Assembly (NCBI GenBank): GCA_018350325.1
Contig: JAEVLN010000021.1
Span: 806,001-870,000 of the forward strand
Reading direction: 5' to 3'
Source: Globodera rostochiensis
Lineage: Eukaryota > Nematoda > Chromadorea > Rhabditida > Heteroderidae
Length of the DNA: 64,000 bases
Under the pieces are notes generated by a model. That model was not told the origin of the DNA. It ran no database searches and saw only the letters and a program-made list of their open reading frames with translations. Both the position numbers and the translations under genes were made by a program. Of the stretch, positions 60,301 through 64,000 are shown piece by piece (the first letter of the stretch is position 1; each line of letters opens with the position of its first letter).

Positions 60301-63300
60301 TGTTTTTTACAAAGAATTAATTCATGACGCAGCATAATTCAGCATAAAAAATAAGCTTGCTTGCAAATTTTCCAGCACACTCTCGAATTATAAGCTTGGG
60401 TATATTATAAATAAAAATTTTTATATTTTACTTTTGTTTTATATAAGACTTACTAATAATTTGTATTATAATATTATTAAATTCAACATTTGTAAAATAT
60501 TTAATGCTCTTTTTATTTGCTATCAGAATCTGTTTAGCCATGCACCTTATAAATTAATTATATTTTATAGTTTGAACATTTTCCCCATTTCTAATTGAGC
60601 GTTTTAATGCGCCTTTTCCTTTCGGCGCGCAATGAATTTAGGTATTAAATAATTTAAAAGATTAAGAACAATAGTTTTAGCTTTTTAAAAAAAGAAAGTT
60701 AATAAAAAAAAGAAGTGTAGAAGAATTACTAGTTAGAGATATAATGCCAAGTTTGAAATAAACATATTCAATTATTTACTTTTTGTTAATTATTTTTTAT
60801 TGGAGACGGGTTTCCGACTCCAATGATGTTTTCTTCGAATAGGCTTTTTCAGATTTAATCATTATGAATTTCCTTTTTTTGTTAACTTTGTAAGCTCTTG
60901 CACAGTAAATAATTTATCTAAATTATAATTGATTTATTTAATAAGATCATCTATGTTATTTTATTTTCCGGGCGCTAGTTAAAATATAATTTTTTAATGA
61001 CGTCTTTTTAATAATAACCCTTCTTTGGCCCGATTAACGTTTAGATTTATTTATTCACAAATTTTATAATTTACAAATGTTAACAGTAACATTTTATTAA
61101 AAGTTTCTTTTCAGTATAAAGTAGTTTTATTATAAAAACAGTTATATTTTAAATATTTATAATTTATTGATTTATCATTTCCAATTATAGTTTTAGTTTC
61201 TAAATTTTTTGGAATTTCTCAGCCCTCAGCAAACGCTGCAGCCAGGTATTGCCGTGCCGTTAATTTTTCCCCTATTTATAATTGGAAAATTTATATGTTA
61301 TTTTCTGGAAACTTATTAGTATTTTTTTTGTTTACAATTGGTTGCTTAATCAGCAATTAAAAGCACATAAAACGACATCATTTTTTTATCTCAACTTTTA
61401 TTACAATTTATGTATTTGCCTATATGCAAATTTATTTATTTTTTTAATATTTTTGGCTACTCTGATTTTGTAAATGTATATCAGCAGGATACCATCTCAA
61501 TTCAAAATACATTTTGCAACAATGCGAAAAAAGTTTGATAGATTTACTTTATGATTGAGCAGCAAAAAGCGAGACAGTAAACGAAGCTCTCTCAGCTGTT
61601 TACTAATATAAATTAATTTTTTAATGTTAATGTTTCAAGTGAAAACGAATAATCGGTAGTAGTGAATACTCTTAAAAAATAATTTTAAAATATCTAAAAC
61701 TTGAAGCATTAAATAATCAAATTTGCGATTATAAAGATTATTTGATTATTAAAATAATGAATTTTCTGCGTGATAATGAAATATTTAAACAAGTAAATTG
61801 TGCTTGAAAATTTATAATATTACACTTCAAGTTGGAGGTCATCACATTAAAGCGCATACCGATGAAAAATTGATTCCAAAACAAATAAATCAAAACCCAA
61901 TAAATAAATAAATTTCGATAAAGTAAATAACTTTAAAATCTGAAAAACTAAATTAAAAATAAATAAAATAATTTTTTTACATATATAAATATTATAAATG
62001 ATATAATCAGAAATTATGAATTAAAATTGTACAAATAACTTTGTTATTTAAAAAATCATTAATGAATTCTAAAATATTTTTAAACCCATGAAATCTTTCT
62101 TTACACCACAAAAAACAAGACTTAAATGATTTGATTAGCTATTCACCAAATAAATTTGAGCCCAGAATGCGAGATATAACAAAAACATCAATCAGAGAAT
62201 GACAATCCGATGGCTGCCATAAACGGCTCATTTACATAAAGGATGTTAGGAAGAAACACTAAGAAATATCACAGCCCCATGGAAATTTATTCGTAAAACT
62301 TTATCAATGAAGAAAAATATAAAATGAAATTAAAATAAACTAGCAAAAAATTTAATACCATTTTAAATTCTCGAATATTTGTACTTTATCAAATAAAATT
62401 ATAGAATACAAGAAAATACGAACACAAAGATTAGACGCCTTTCAAAGACAGTTCCAGTGGAAGTGTAAAAAGCACCTTTTGTATATAATTTGTAAATTGA
62501 TCGCTATTTTTAAATAAAATTTTCATGGTGTGATTGAAGTATTCTCTGGATTTTTTTGTTTGTTATATTATCGTGAATATTTTATTTAAACATGCTTATT
62601 GATTTGTAATAGAATAATTATTTTTTTTATTTTGATACGTTATTAGCACGTATTTTTCATATTTTTTATTTTATAATTAAAAAAAATGCTGCTTTTATAT
62701 TATATTTGTTTTAGCCGACTTTTTTGAAAACGCAGAGCAATTATATGTGTTACGTTATCAATAATTTTATTTGAATACAGCTAATATTTAAACCAAATTT
62801 GACTAAATGAATATTTATGAAAACAATAGGCAAGAAGCAATGAACGCTAATGATTACTAAATTTATAAAATATTCATGATATAAAGTTAAAGTGTATACA
62901 TTTGGGTGGTAATAAATACATTTATGATATAAAACATTATTCTATTGTATAACCATTGAGATTATAAAAAAATAATCAACTTGTATAAAATTGACTTTGT
63001 CAACCTTAAATCTCGTTTTTTTATGTTATGCTTTCCGCCAACCAGCGAATAATTGATTTTACAGGCGGAAGAGGGGGGGAGTGAAACGATAGCACCTTCT
63101 TCAATCATTCATTCCTTTTTGTTCAACTAATCAATTTTGCGTTTTTAACAAATTGAGTTGGGGATTTTTAGGCGCATTTGGAACTATTAATATTTTTTCT
63201 TTATTCTTTGTTGTTTAAAAAAAACATCGAAATGGCTAATATTTAAGTGCTAATCCTTAATGACATATTTAGAGCTGAAATTGTAACACATTTTCAGAAA

Positions 63301-63428
63301 TTCGAATTTCCTTAAATTCATTTCTCAGTAATTACGTACTAAAAATCACTACTGATGATAAAAAGTTTAAAATGACATAAATTCTTTTTTTGTTTTAAAA
63401 ACTTTATAAACAAAATAATTTTTAAATC
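57313..63428. other. AT-rich DNA without recognisable genes
   Basis: A-rich to about 60,090, T-rich to about 61,480, A-rich to about 62,500, then mainly T-rich. Balanced islands lie near 57,855-57,900, 58,195-58,250, 58,350-58,400, 59,380-59,420, 60,610-60,640, 61,215-61,265 and 63,035-63,110. The last includes GAGGGGGGGAG. No gene or element boundary recognised. Confidence 0.5.
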
Positions 63429-63476
63429 CCTTCAAATTTTGGTTGAAAATCTCTTAACAAATTGAGTCAAAAATTT
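63429..63476 (-). repeat. short tail fragment of core block B
   Basis: AAATTTTGGTTGAAAATCTC followed by TTAACAAATTGAGTCAAAAATT matches the tail of block B at 43.6 kb (TTAACAAATTGAGTCAACAATT). It is a fragment only and lies about 100 bp outside the hAT-like terminus at 63,577. Confidence 0.5.
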
Positions 63477-63576
63477 AACATCAATATATAATTGAAAAAA
63501 TATGTAAAAATGCAATAAAATTATATAAAGTTGTTGTGCGTTTTCAATTATATACCATCAACCATCCAGTGCACAC

Positions 63577-63715
63577 CAGGGTTGTTCCGGGTCAAGAAAA
63601 ATGTCGGGTCGGGTTTCGGATCAGGTCGACCCAAAAAACCTCGGGTCGGGTTTCGGGTCTCGGGTCGAGAAAAAAGCCGGGTTTCGGCTCATCGGGTTTC
63701 GGGTCTTCGAGTTGA
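63577..63715 (+). mobile_element. hAT-like terminus with CGGGTC word array
   Basis: Begins CAGGGTTGTTCCGGGTCAAG, a typical hAT end, and continues with many CGGGTCGGGTTTCGGGTC words to about 63,712. The 8 bases before it are GTGCACAC, a candidate target duplication whose partner would lie beyond the window or be lost. Two overlapping plus-strand frames here are translations of the repeat. The rest of the element probably extends rightward through or past the window end. Confidence 0.55.
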
Positions 63716-64000
63716 AAATTTTTTTCTTCAAAATAATCAAAAACAACTTTTTGTCCAAGTTTTATGTTGTTAAAGGGTTCTTCAAATGTGTGAGTATTAT
63801 ACCAGGTTGTTTGATTTATTTGTTGCTTCGGCGATTAGTTGCTGCTGCAAGAGTAATTTCTGTTAATATTTGATAATTTTTCCTCCTTTTTGGAATATTT
63901 TTGCGCGTATCAGCCTTTGTACTGACGATTTATTTTCAATTTATAATTATTTTTGATTATAAAAGTATTCTAACATTTAAAAAGACAAATTTATTTGTTT
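63716..64000. other. T-rich DNA, possibly element interior
   Basis: T-rich sequence after the CGGGTC words, with one balanced patch at about 63,825-63,860. No feature recognised. If the hAT-like terminus at 63,577 is a left end, this is its interior. Confidence 0.4.

Noticed and set aside
63531..63873. Two overlapping frames of 80 and 90 codons
   Set aside because: Both run through the CGGGTC word array. Their Gly/Ser/Arg/Val repeats are translations of the repeat in two phases.

Overview
The window looks like intergenic or intronic DNA from a eukaryotic nuclear genome with a very high A+T content. An invertebrate is my guess, but nothing fixes the species. No open reading frame exceeds about 90 codons on either strand in 64 kb. 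I see no operons, ribosome-binding sites, rRNA or recognisable protein family. The only RNA-gene signals are Pol III type. They are two tRNA-shaped copies in a tandem duplication near 9.8-10.3 kb and two copies of a two-unit tRNA-derived SINE-like module (15.46-15.63 kb minus, 33.45-33.60 kb plus).

What can be supported best is non-autonomous DNA transposons and repeats. A complete hAT-type element lies at 14,861-15,865, with 18-bp terminal inverted repeats and a perfect 8-bp target duplication. A complete foldback element at 14,048-14,537 has a 10-bp duplication and fits Mutator-like elements; two partial relatives lie at 24.2 and 26.3 kb. A TA-flanked, inverted-repeat element lies at 51,149-52,206. 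A perfect-looking inverted duplication of about 605 bp per arm sits at 39,047-41,220. A 108-bp tandem array that switches to inverted orientation lies at 37.76-38.46 kb, and there are several smaller tandem arrays.

A recurring theme is the 'word array': 100-200 bp filled with variants of one short, often palindromic word. The word differs by locus: TTCCGA/CGGAAG at 0.1 kb, GGTGACC at 13.7 kb, GAACAG at 14.9 and 15.7 kb, GGTACCG at 33.3 kb, TGCATATTTT at 37.3 kb, CCAAAACC at 43.9 kb, GCAATTGTCG at 56.5 kb and CGGGTC at 63.6 kb. The 15 kb hAT element has such arrays just inside both termini. Its core blocks recur at 33, 40 and 43 kb (and weakly at 63 kb), beside a different word or none. This suggests one family of hAT-like elements whose subterminal motif has been replaced wholesale between copies. 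It is the most interesting system in the window.

The rest is AT-rich DNA with two large-scale patterns. It switches sharply between A-rich and T-rich top-strand blocks. It is also punctuated every few hundred bases by 40-120 bp islands of more balanced composition. Some islands hold open frames with plausible splice signals and could be small exons or exon relics. None can be assigned a function, and chance is a serious alternative.
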